A stretch of DNA of 64,000 nucleotides, taken from positions 1 to 64,000 of the forward strand of contig JACYLN010000101.1 of the NCBI GenBank assembly GCA_015272515.1, read 5' to 3'. The stretch is from Leptolyngbyaceae cyanobacterium C42_A2020_001 (GTDB lineage Bacteria; Cyanobacteriota; Cyanobacteriia; Leptolyngbyales; Leptolyngbyaceae). Shown here in pieces: positions 49,571 to 58,713 of this stretch. Position 1 is the stretch's first letter, and each line of letters opens with the position of its first letter. A program made the position numbers and the translations under genes. The notes below the pieces were generated by a model, which worked only from the letters and a program-made list of their open reading frames with translations, was not told the DNA's origin and ran no database searches.

Positions 49571-52500
49571 ATGCCATTTCATGGGGTTTTAGCAGCGATG
49601 CCGGACAGTATAGGTAATACCCTCAACGACGCTCGATCTATCGTTATCGGCACTACCACTAAGCAGTTTTCAGATTCGGTTGAGTTTGGCGACAATGATT
49701 ATTTTCGCTTTACCTTAAATAGAGCTAGCAGTTTTGCCCTCGCCCTGTATGGCTTAAGTGCCAATGCCGAGGTTGAAGTTTTAAATAGCTCTGGAAATCT
49801 TGTCACAGCCGATACGGTGCCGCTTCGGTCAGCCAATGAGGGAACGCTGACTGAATCCATCAATACAATTTTGGGCCCAGGAACTTACTTCATCCGGGTC
49901 TTTCCAGGTGCGCCCACTGACCCAACCAATCCAACTGGCACCACTCCCAGCACCAACTACACGCTGGATGTGAGAGCCGATAACGGAATTAGCAACGATA
50001 TCGTTTGGCGCTACTACGCCGCAGAGGTAGCAGCAACGGGTATCTGGCGGATGGATGGCACTAACTTTGTGTCGGGGCAACTGGTTGATCCTCCCCAACG
50101 AGATGCATTGTGGCGGATTGTTGGAACGGCAGATGTGAATGGCGACAATTCCTATGATTTCCTCTGGCGGTACTACGGCGATGTTCCCGGCTTCACTGGA
50201 ACCAACGGTTTTTGGCTGCTAGACAATGGCACGGTGACCACCTTCTTCCCTATCAACCCGGAACCCGACCTTACTTGGCAAATTCGGGGTATGGGGAACT
50301 TTGACGGTGGAGTTGGTAAGCCCGATATCCTCTGGCACAACCCCATTACAGGTGCGCTGAGAGTTTGGTTCCTGGATGATGCTTACAACGTAACGGCGGT
50401 TGCTCCTATTGATAGACCGATCGCTGGAGGCTGGCAAATTCAGGCACTTGGAGACTTTAACGGAGATGGCAATACTGACCTGATTTGGCGATTGAATGAC
50501 TTCAACGCCATCTGGTACATGAATCAAACCAGCGTTGCTGGCATCGCCGAAATTATCGGAGAGCCAAACGTCAATAAGCGCATCCAAGGAGCTGGTGACT
50601 TTAACTCAGATGGTTCTCCTGATTTGCTCTGGCGCAATTTTGCCACCGGAGAGAACGAAGTGTGGTTGATGGAGGGAACTAGCCGCACGGCGATCGTTCC
50701 CATTTTGGGAGTGTCCGATCCTGCGTGGGAGGCAATTACTCCCTTTGAACGCACAGAGCCATTGACGCTTCTAGATCTGGCGGGAACTGGGGCACCCGGA
50801 TTTGGCGTGGGTCCCTTAAATGGTAGCGGCATCTACCGAGATTCCATTGAGGTCAACGATACGAATGACTTCTATCAATTTTCTCTGGGTAGCCGCACTC
50901 GATTGAACCTGAGCTTAGACGGGTTGGGAACGAACGCCCTACAAGGCAACCTGGATCTCGAAATTCTTAGCGCAACCGGAGCCGTGGTTGGACGTAGCGC
51001 CAATGGCGGAACTGCCAATGAGACGATCGCAGATTTAGACCTCAATCCCGGAACCTATTTCTTCCGGGTCTTTGCAGGGCAAAATGGTGCGGCTTCTGCC
51101 TACGACTTGAACTTATCCGTTAACAACTTGCCTGTGCTGGTGTCGAGTGGACCCCTAACGGTTAGCGAGGGACAGACCCAGACTCTGAGCAATACCTTGT
51201 TGCTGGTTACAGATGAAAACGATCCAGCCACAAGATTGACCTATACCTATGCCTCAACCCTGCAAAATGGCAGTTTGCTCTCCAATGGACAAGCACTGAT
51301 TGCCAACAGCACCTTCACCCAGGCAGATATCAACGCTGGCAGAATTGTCTATCAGCAGAACGGTGGTGAAGCTCCCACAGACACGTTTGTATTTGGTGTG
51401 TCAGATGGTCGAGGCGGGGTAGTTCCCAACACGACATTTACGATTAATGTTGTTCCAGTCAATGATCCTCCGCAACTGCGATCGCTCAACACCCTAACCG
51501 TTAGCGAAGGGCAACTCGCCACCCTGAGCAACTCCACCCTCTTGGTTACAGATACTGAGCAACCTGCCGCCCAAATCATCTACAGCATCAACAGTCTGCC
51601 AACGGCTGGCACCCTATCGTTGATTGCTGGAGCGGTTACAGGTCCTCTAACTCTGGGTAGCACGTTCACTCAAGCAGATATTGATGCCAATCGTCTTGCC
51701 TTCCGGCAAAGCGGCAGTGAGACAACGAGCGACAGCTTTACCTTCGTGGCTACCGATGGAGCGGGTGGTTTCCTCAATCCTCAAGTGCAAACTCTGTCGG
51801 TCAATGTCATTCCGGTAGATGATCCCCCAGTGCTTGTGACTAACGTGGCACTCACCGTGAACCAGGCTGGACCGAACGTGATTCGGACGAGTTTGCTAGA
51901 AGCGACAGACGCAGAGTTTACCTCCCCCGTTCAGAGAGACCTGATCAAGTATTCCGTGACGGCATTACCAACCGAAGGGACCCTATTCCTGAATGCCACG
52001 GCCCAGACAGCTCCGTTTACCTTTAGTCAGGCGGATATCAACGCTGGTGCCCTAGCCTATGCTCAACGAGGAACTCCCACCAATAGTGATCGCTTCAACT
52101 TCCGCCTCAGCGATGGCACCAACATCGTTCCCAACACAGGCGACTTCACCTACGAGATCTTCGTTCAGCGTGTGGCAGGGCCCCCAGTTCTGGAAACCAC
52201 CAACCCGCGATTGACCTTAAGCGAAGGGGAGACGACAACCGTCAGCAGCACGATTCTTCGAGTAACTGACCCAGACAGTGCTGCACCATTTATCACCTTC
52301 ACTCTTGGTTCAACTCCAACGACGGGGCAATTGCTACGGTTGGGCACTGCCTTAACGACAGGGCAAACCTTTAGCCAGGACGACATCAATAATGGGCGGA
52401 TTGCTTATCGACACAACGGTAACGAACAGCCCCTCACTGATGCCTTTACCTTCACCTTCAAAGACGAAACAGGGCAGGGTCCAGCCAATGCTGAAACCCT

Positions 52501-55500
52501 CAGCGTTAACATTATTTCCACGAATGATCTGCCCACAATCCTGACAATCAATACTCAAATAACGGTGACAGAAGGATTTGCCGTTGACCTTACGCCGAAT
52601 CTTCTAAATGTTACTGATCCAGATAACCTGGCTCAGCAAATCACTTACACGGTTGCACCGGACCCAACGGGTGGTATCGTTCTTCGTTCAGGCACACAAG
52701 TCAGCAGCTTCACTCAGGCAGATGTCAACAGCGGACAGATTAAATACCTGCAAAACGGTTCAGAATCCACCTCAGATAGCTTCAGTTTCACGGTCACGGA
52801 TCTCTCTGGTACACCCGTTGGACCCGGAACCGTCAACATTTCGGTGATTCCATTCAACGATGCCCCTGGAATTGCATCGCTTAACCCGATTACCTTAAAT
52901 GAGGGCGACACGGCTACGATTCTGGATGCCAGTTTGCTGATTACCGATAATGATGGTCCTGGTCCCATTACCTACACGGTGGGGACTCTCCCAACTAACG
53001 GTATTATCCGGCGGGGGAATGTGACGTTGAGTACGGGTGGCACGTTCACTCAGGCAGAAGTCACCAATGGTCAACTGTTTTACGTCAATAATGGTGCAGA
53101 AACTACGAGCGATCGCTTCACCTTCACTGCCTCCGATGGAGCCACTACTGGACTGGGTGCTCCTGGATTAATTGGTGAAAGAACCTTCAACATCACCGTT
53201 ACCCCAGTCAACGACACCCCCGGCATTTCCGTCAATACCGGACTCACACTGTCTGAAGGTGCCCTCTCGGTCATTAACAGTGCCCGTCTGCGAACCACCG
53301 ACCCAGACAACATCGCTTCGCAGTTAACCTACAACATTCTGACCGGACCTTCCAGTGGTACGTTGCTAAGTTCGGGCACTGCGGTTACCAGCTTTACCCA
53401 ATCTCAAATTAACGGCAACTTGATCAGTTACCGCCAAAACGGTGACGAAACCACGCTAGATGCCTTCATCTTTGAAGTGACCGATGGCAGCACTTCAACG
53501 GGTGCCCAAACCTTTAACATCTCCATCACTCCGGTCAACGATATTCCCACCATCGTTGCCAATACTGGTTTGACGGTGGATGAAGGCAGTGTCGCCGTAC
53601 TCTCGGATGCCGCCCTCCTGGCAACCGATCCCGATGGTCCCAGTGAAAGCGTCATCTTTACGATTGGTGCAGCCCCCACTCGTGGTTTCATCATTCGAGA
53701 TGCAATCACTCTCACCAATGGTCAAACCTTTACCCAGGCAGATATTTCCAGTGGATTGATCAGCTACGCCAACAACGGTACCGATCCTGTTGCTAACGAT
53801 CGCTTCACCTTCACTGCCTCCGATGGCACACCCACCGGAACGTTGTCGCTAAGAACCTTCAGCCTCACGGTTAGCCCGATCAATGATGCGCCCATCGTTT
53901 CTGCGCCGCTTAGCGTTAGCGCCCTGGAAGACCAAACCTTCACCTTCGCAGGCAACAATGTCATTAACGTTGCCGATATTGATGGTGGTCCAACCTATGC
54001 GGCGGTGATTTCCTCCTCTTCTGGCGGAACCATCAACCTGGGTTCCACCACTGGTTTGACCGGGTTAAGCGGAAATGGTTCTAGCTTTGTCACCTTCAAC
54101 GCCCCCATCGGCAACCTCAATGCGGCACTCAACAACTTGAGATATCGCGGGGTGCAAAACTTCAACGGAACTGAAACTCTGGCAATCAGCATCAACGATG
54201 GCAACGGCGGAGCCACTGACAGAACTGTTACCCTCAACGTTGCCCCGGTGAATGATGCACCCACTCTCACCGCTTCCACTGCAACCCTCAGCATCCTGGA
54301 AGATCAAACACCGCCACCTACCGTTAGCTTCACGGTGACCGATGTCGATTCTGACCTCAGCCCGATCAGGGTCACGCTCAGAGCCACCAATGGTTCAATC
54401 ACCGTTACCGATCCAGGCACATTGACCTTTGTCGATAACACAGCCAACGGCAGTAGCACGGTCACCTTCACAGGTCTGCTATCTGATGTGCAAACGGCAC
54501 TGGCAGGAGTCACTTATCAGAGCAATCTCAACTACTTTGGCTCCGATCGCATCATTGCAACGGTAGATGACCAGGGTGCGACGGGTGGCACCACTGGCTT
54601 AACCGCCAGCCAAACTATCAACGTCACTGTGACACCAGTCAACGACAGACCCACCTTTACGGTCACAGGTAGCTCAGTAATTAACGTCAATGAAGACGTA
54701 CCGCAACAAACTGTGCCCTTCATATTTGCACCCAGCATCTCAACAGGCGCACCCAATGAAACGCAAGGCTTGTCCTTCTCTATTGCCCCCAGTTCGCCAG
54801 CCGATGCTAACTTGCTGACTGCTCTGTTTACAGCAACCCCCAGCATCAATCTGGCAACTGGCAACCTCACCTTTACCCCAAGAGCCAATGCCAACGGTAC
54901 TGTGTCGCTTTCGGCATTCTTGATAGATAACGGCGGAACAGCAAATGGTGGTTTTAATACCTCTGAGCCATTTGCCTTTGTGATTGGAGTCAATCAGGTG
55001 AATGATGCACCTTCCTTCACCCGCGGCACAGTCCCCAACGTCACAGAAGACGGTGGACCCATCACGATCAACAACTGGGCAACTAATATCTCAGTTGGAC
55101 CATCCACCCCTGCTGCCAACGAAAGCACTCAAACTCCAACCTTCCTGTTTGAAACCAGCAACCCATCCCTGTTTGCCTCCGGTCCTGAAGTCGTCAACCT
55201 GTCGGGGAACACGGCAGCGCTGACCTTTACCCCGGCTCCAGACGCGAATGGCATTGCCACGGTTACTGTACGCTTGCAAGACAGCGGTGGAACCGAAAAT
55301 GGCGGACGGGATACCTCCAACCCGCAAACCTTTACGATTAATGTGCTTTCCCGCAACGATGCGCCGACCTTTACTCAAGCGGTCACGGATGTGGTAGTGC
55401 TGGAGGACGATCCACAGCAAAGTGTGCAGATTGCAACCGATATTGTGGTAGGTCCATCCAATGAACTAACCCAAACCGCCACCTTCACCATCACTGCCAA

Positions 55501-57790
55501 CAGCAACCCCAATTTGTTCCTGGCATCTGGTGGTGGTCTTGCGCCGACAATTAATCCACAAGGTTTCTTGACCTTCAAGACGGCAGCAAATGCCTTTGGC
55601 TCAGCAATTCTCACGGCTCGATTGGTTGATAACGGCGGCACCCAAAACGGTGGAGCAAACCAATCGGCACCGTTCACCTTCACGATTAATGCAACGCCCG
55701 TGAACGATGCGCCAACCTTCACGAAGGGAACGGATCGAACGGTGAATGAGGATGCTCCGGCTCAAACTGTGGTGAACTGGGCGACCAACATTAACCCAGG
55801 ACCGAATGAATCGACGCAGACGCGTACCTTTGGCGTGGAAACCAGTAATCCAGCCTTGTTTGCGCCAACTGGACAGCCTGCGATTGACTCAACGGGTAGA
55901 CTCACCTACACCCCAGCAGCCAATGCCTTTGGAACGGCGATCGTAACGGTTTCGCTGGTAGATAACGGCGGAACAGACAACGGCGGGATTGATACCTCAG
56001 CTCCGCAAACCTTCACCATTACGGTGAACCCTGTGAACGATGCCCCCACGTTCACCAATGTGCCAGGTGGGCAAACCACTCAAGAAGATCAGCCCATTAC
56101 CTTCACAGGGGCAACGGCGATTCAGTTTACGGATATTGACTCTGGCATGAATCCGATTGAAGTGCGGTTGACAGTTCGTAACGGTACGGTGCTGCTGCCA
56201 TCAACGAATGGGCTGAACGTAGCTTCTGGCTCGAATGGTGGCAGTACGGTGACCTTTACCGGAACAGTCGATGACTTCACTACGGCATTCGCTAGCCTCA
56301 TCTACACACCGAACCGAGCCTTTAACGGTACGGATGGATTGACTGTTGTTGTCAACGATCGCGGTTTCTTTGGTAGCGGCGGTACGCGATCGATTACAAC
56401 CTCGGTGCCAATCACCATTACCCCTGTCAACAACCCACCAGAACTGTTATCGCTGGGTCAACTACTCGTGAATGAGGGTGGCAATGGTCTCATCACCAAC
56501 ACGTTGCTCCGAACGACCGACGTAGACAATCCACCTGCTCAGGTCGTTTATACCCTGGCGAATACGCCTACCAACGGAGCGCTACGGCTGTCAGCAGGGG
56601 CTGGCTTCACCACCATTGCCGCGAATGGCACCTTTACTCAAGCCGACATTGATGCCGGCCGGTTGAGCTACATCCAAAATGGTAGTGAGGCAACATCGGA
56701 TAACTTTGTCTTCCGGGTATCCGATGGTCAAATCACGTTGCCGGATGCAACCTTTGATATTTCGGTCATTCCAGTTGACGATGCTCCAACTCAAGCAGCG
56801 AACGCTGGAGTGGCGCTGAGTGAAGGTGGGGTTGCCACGATTGACGGTACGCTACTGCAATTTACTGACAATGACGATCCACCAAGCGCTATCGTTTACA
56901 CCATCAACAGTGCGCCGAGTGCAGGCATTTTGCGGTTGGGTGGGACTGACCTCTCTACCGGAGGCACCTTTACTCAGGAGCAATTGGATAACGGTCAGCT
57001 AACTTACGAACAGAACGGCAGTGAGCGGACTAGCGACAGTTTCAACTTCTTGGTAGGAGATGGAACGACGAATCTTCAAGGCTCCTTCAACATCTCGATT
57101 CAACCTGTAAATGATCCGCCGACTGTGGTATCGAGAGGACCCCTGACGGTAAATGAAGGATCGTCTGCACCCATCTCTAGTTCAATTCTCAATACCTCTG
57201 ATCCAGATACGCCATCAACTCAGATTGTTTACACCGTAACGGGTTCGCCGATCTTTGGTAACTTGCTCCGGAACAACAGTGGCACCATCTCGAATGGGCA
57301 AACCTTTACCCAGGCAGAGCTGAATGCCGGAGCAATTAGCTATCGCCAAAATGGCAGCGAAAATGCGAGTGATGTGTTTGTGTTCAATGTATCGGATGGT
57401 GGAACGCCTGTTTCAGACATTGTGAATATCAACGTGTTACCTGTGAACGATCCACCCGTACTGGTGACCAACACTGGTCTATCATTGCGGGCAGGAACGC
57501 CAGCAACCCGGACTTTGAGTAGTAGCCAGTTACGGGCAACGGATGTGGATAATCCTACTTCCGATCAGGTCTTCTTCCGATTGACAACGCTTCCAAGTGC
57601 TGGGACGCTCCGGGTCAACGGTGCGGCGTTGGCAGTGGGGCAAGCCTTCAGCCAGCGGGATATTGAGTTGGGTCGAGTGTCCTATCAGTACTCTGGTACG
57701 GGTTCGAGTGATGGATTCCAGTTCACTGTTGTTGATGCCAATAACACCGCAGGAGGCACTGGCTTCTTCAGCATCTCGTTCACTGCTTAA
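49571..57790 (+). CDS. Giant repeat adhesin-like type I secretion cargo
   Basis: A 2739-aa protein of extracellular-type repeats. ATG 49571; in-frame ATG 49598 (MPDSIGNTLNDARSIVIGTT) is equally likely because homologues begin there. The N-terminal ~520 residues contain a PPC-like beta domain, a set of VCBS/FG-GAP-like units with DxNxDGxxD loops (DFNGDGNTDLIW, DFNSDGSPDLLW) and a second PPC-like domain. Then come about 19 units of 100-120 residues joined by V-N-D-A-P-type linkers. Roughly eight are CSPG/NG2-like (TFTQADINAGRIVYQQNG), seven Ig/cadherin-like, and four CSPG-like again. There is no LPXTG, signal peptide or RTX nonapeptide array. A surface or matrix protein is likely. Confidence 0.88.
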   Translation: MPFHGVLAAMPDSIGNTLNDARSIVIGTTTKQFSDSVEFGDNDYFRFTLNRASSFALALYGLSANAEVEVLNSSGNLVTADTVPLRSANEGTLTESINTILGPGTYFIRVFPGAPTDPTNPTGTTPSTNYTLDVRADNGISNDIVWRYYAAEVAATGIWRMDGTNFVSGQLVDPPQRDALWRIVGTADVNGDNSYDFLWRYYGDVPGFTGTNGFWLLDNGTVTTFFPINPEPDLTWQIRGMGNFDGGVGKPDILWHNPITGALRVWFLDDAYNVTAVAPIDRPIAGGWQIQALGDFNGDGNTDLIWRLNDFNAIWYMNQTSVAGIAEIIGEPNVNKRIQGAGDFNSDGSPDLLWRNFATGENEVWLMEGTSRTAIVPILGVSDPAWEAITPFERTEPLTLLDLAGTGAPGFGVGPLNGSGIYRDSIEVNDTNDFYQFSLGSRTRLNLSLDGLGTNALQGNLDLEILSATGAVVGRSANGGTANETIADLDLNPGTYFFRVFAGQNGAASAYDLNLSVNNLPVLVSSGPLTVSEGQTQTLSNTLLLVTDENDPATRLTYTYASTLQNGSLLSNGQALIANSTFTQADINAGRIVYQQNGGEAPTDTFVFGVSDGRGGVVPNTTFTINVVPVNDPPQLRSLNTLTVSEGQLATLSNSTLLVTDTEQPAAQIIYSINSLPTAGTLSLIAGAVTGPLTLGSTFTQADIDANRLAFRQSGSETTSDSFTFVATDGAGGFLNPQVQTLSVNVIPVDDPPVLVTNVALTVNQAGPNVIRTSLLEATDAEFTSPVQRDLIKYSVTALPTEGTLFLNATAQTAPFTFSQADINAGALAYAQRGTPTNSDRFNFRLSDGTNIVPNTGDFTYEIFVQRVAGPPVLETTNPRLTLSEGETTTVSSTILRVTDPDSAAPFITFTLGSTPTTGQLLRLGTALTTGQTFSQDDINNGRIAYRHNGNEQPLTDAFTFTFKDETGQGPANAETLSVNIISTNDLPTILTINTQITVTEGFAVDLTPNLLNVTDPDNLAQQITYTVAPDPTGGIVLRSGTQVSSFTQADVNSGQIKYLQNGSESTSDSFSFTVTDLSGTPVGPGTVNISVIPFNDAPGIASLNPITLNEGDTATILDASLLITDNDGPGPITYTVGTLPTNGIIRRGNVTLSTGGTFTQAEVTNGQLFYVNNGAETTSDRFTFTASDGATTGLGAPGLIGERTFNITVTPVNDTPGISVNTGLTLSEGALSVINSARLRTTDPDNIASQLTYNILTGPSSGTLLSSGTAVTSFTQSQINGNLISYRQNGDETTLDAFIFEVTDGSTSTGAQTFNISITPVNDIPTIVANTGLTVDEGSVAVLSDAALLATDPDGPSESVIFTIGAAPTRGFIIRDAITLTNGQTFTQADISSGLISYANNGTDPVANDRFTFTASDGTPTGTLSLRTFSLTVSPINDAPIVSAPLSVSALEDQTFTFAGNNVINVADIDGGPTYAAVISSSSGGTINLGSTTGLTGLSGNGSSFVTFNAPIGNLNAALNNLRYRGVQNFNGTETLAISINDGNGGATDRTVTLNVAPVNDAPTLTASTATLSILEDQTPPPTVSFTVTDVDSDLSPIRVTLRATNGSITVTDPGTLTFVDNTANGSSTVTFTGLLSDVQTALAGVTYQSNLNYFGSDRIIATVDDQGATGGTTGLTASQTINVTVTPVNDRPTFTVTGSSVINVNEDVPQQTVPFIFAPSISTGAPNETQGLSFSIAPSSPADANLLTALFTATPSINLATGNLTFTPRANANGTVSLSAFLIDNGGTANGGFNTSEPFAFVIGVNQVNDAPSFTRGTVPNVTEDGGPITINNWATNISVGPSTPAANESTQTPTFLFETSNPSLFASGPEVVNLSGNTAALTFTPAPDANGIATVTVRLQDSGGTENGGRDTSNPQTFTINVLSRNDAPTFTQAVTDVVVLEDDPQQSVQIATDIVVGPSNELTQTATFTITANSNPNLFLASGGGLAPTINPQGFLTFKTAANAFGSAILTARLVDNGGTQNGGANQSAPFTFTINATPVNDAPTFTKGTDRTVNEDAPAQTVVNWATNINPGPNESTQTRTFGVETSNPALFAPTGQPAIDSTGRLTYTPAANAFGTAIVTVSLVDNGGTDNGGIDTSAPQTFTITVNPVNDAPTFTNVPGGQTTQEDQPITFTGATAIQFTDIDSGMNPIEVRLTVRNGTVLLPSTNGLNVASGSNGGSTVTFTGTVDDFTTAFASLIYTPNRAFNGTDGLTVVVNDRGFFGSGGTRSITTSVPITITPVNNPPELLSLGQLLVNEGGNGLITNTLLRTTDVDNPPAQVVYTLANTPTNGALRLSAGAGFTTIAANGTFTQADIDAGRLSYIQNGSEATSDNFVFRVSDGQITLPDATFDISVIPVDDAPTQAANAGVALSEGGVATIDGTLLQFTDNDDPPSAIVYTINSAPSAGILRLGGTDLSTGGTFTQEQLDNGQLTYEQNGSERTSDSFNFLVGDGTTNLQGSFNISIQPVNDPPTVVSRGPLTVNEGSSAPISSSILNTSDPDTPSTQIVYTVTGSPIFGNLLRNNSGTISNGQTFTQAELNAGAISYRQNGSENASDVFVFNVSDGGTPVSDIVNINVLPVNDPPVLVTNTGLSLRAGTPATRTLSSSQLRATDVDNPTSDQVFFRLTTLPSAGTLRVNGAALAVGQAFSQRDIELGRVSYQYSGTGSSDGFQFTVVDANNTAGGTGFFSISFTA
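51130..57780. repeat. Tandem protein repeats within the giant gene
   Basis: About 19 repeat units separated by linkers of the type PVNDAP, PVNDPP or PVDDPP. I count units 1-8 of CSPG type, 9-15 of Ig/cadherin type (with ED-x-P and DNGGT-x-NGG motifs in 11-15) and 16-19 of CSPG type. Similar DNA in neighbouring units would favour copy-number change and assembly collapse. Confidence 0.75.
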
Positions 57791-57801
57791 TCGGTTTGGC
57801 T

Positions 57802-57830
57802 GCAATCGCCCCTGGTAAAGGGGCGATTGC
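57802..57830. repeat. 11-bp hairpin, dispersed-repeat type
   Basis: GCAATCGCCCC (57802-57812) pairs perfectly with GGGGCGATTGC (57820-57830), loop TGGTAAA. It is 12 bp after the giant gene stop. The pattern matches a mobile intergenic hairpin family common in cyanobacteria. Confidence 0.7.
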
Positions 57831-57852
57831 CCCTCTACGAAACGCAAAACAG

Positions 57853-57892
57853 CCAGGAGCAATTAAGTGGTCGCTTCTGGTTTTATTTTTTT
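57853..57892 (+). terminator. Terminator of the giant gene
   Basis: CCAGGAGC (57853-57860) pairs with GCTTCTGG (57873-57880, one G-U pair) and is followed by TTTTATTTTTTT. Intrinsic terminator 63 bp after the stop of the 2739-aa gene. Confidence 0.85.
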
Positions 57893-57907
57893 GGTAAATT
57901 TTGCTAG

Positions 57908-58519
57908 CTAACTGAATACGTAGTTGAAACTGATGCTGACTCGTTCTTCCTCGCTCAGGTTGGGGTCAACTCCGTGCTTCAACCAGCTTGGGAAAATGAG
58001 TAAGATTCCTGCTTCGGGAGGATGGGCAACCGCATCCGCCGTGTAAGCCGTAAACGCTTGTACCGCAGGTTTGTAAAAAGTTCGGGCTTCGCGTGGGTCG
58101 TAGAACATCAAGTTGCCAGAATCTTTGGGTGTTTTAACGTAATACACGCCGCTGAATAAGCAGTTGGCATGATCGTGAATTTTATTGCTGGCGTATTTCG
58201 GATTCACATTTGCCCAACAGTTTGCCGGACGAATCGGCACATTACCATACCCCATGGCATTAGCGCACTCAGCGATCGCCGCCGTAACCACTTCTTGAAA
58301 CGGTTTAATTTCTTCCAAATCAAATAAATTTCCCTGGCTGTGCCATCCCAACACATTGGAGGCAACCCGTCCCACGTCAGACTGTTTAAGTTGGTGAATC
58401 ACCGTTAGAAGAAGCTGATCCAGTTCTTCATGATTATGCAATTGAAACGAAAATAGCGCCGTTGGAAATAGCGTGTGACAGGTTGCCACCCAGCGATCGT
58501 GCGTCATAACATCCATCAA
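57908..58519 (-). CDS. Putative 2OG-Fe(II) oxygenase
   Basis: A 203-aa protein of the cyanobacterial 2OG-Fe(II) oxygenase family (TIGR02466 type). The iron ligands are expected to be His and Asp in NKIHDHANCLFSGVYYVKTP and the distal His in IFPSWLKHGVDPN. The 2OG-binding Arg is in EERVSISFNYVFS. The N-terminal part is helical (NHEELDQLLLTVIHQLKQSD). It sits on the opposite strand between the two large secreted-type proteins. A role in hydroxylating those proteins is attractive but untested; other substrates are equally possible. Confidence 0.82.
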   Translation of the reverse strand: MMDVMTHDRWVATCHTLFPTALFSFQLHNHEELDQLLLTVIHQLKQSDVGRVASNVLGWHSQGNLFDLEEIKPFQEVVTAAIAECANAMGYGNVPIRPANCWANVNPKYASNKIHDHANCLFSGVYYVKTPKDSGNLMFYDPREARTFYKPAVQAFTAYTADAVAHPPEAGILLIFPSWLKHGVDPNLSEEERVSISFNYVFS

Positions 58520-58713
58520 CTCTCAACGAAAAACAGCACCATGCGTGAACTTACTCCATCGTGTTCAGGATTCAATTAAGCAAAAACCGTAAGACTACGG
58601 TTGTTATTCAAAATCCGAAAGAACCCGCAAATATTGCATGAAGTTCTGGTGCAGGTGCTTGTTAATCGTATGAAGCGGGGAAAGATAACCATGCGATTGT
58701 AGAGGGTCTCCCA

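Noticed and set aside
50219-57002. Many minus- and plus-strand frames inside the giant gene
   Set aside because: Repetitive coding sequence keeps other frames open; none has a ribosome site or recognisable domain.
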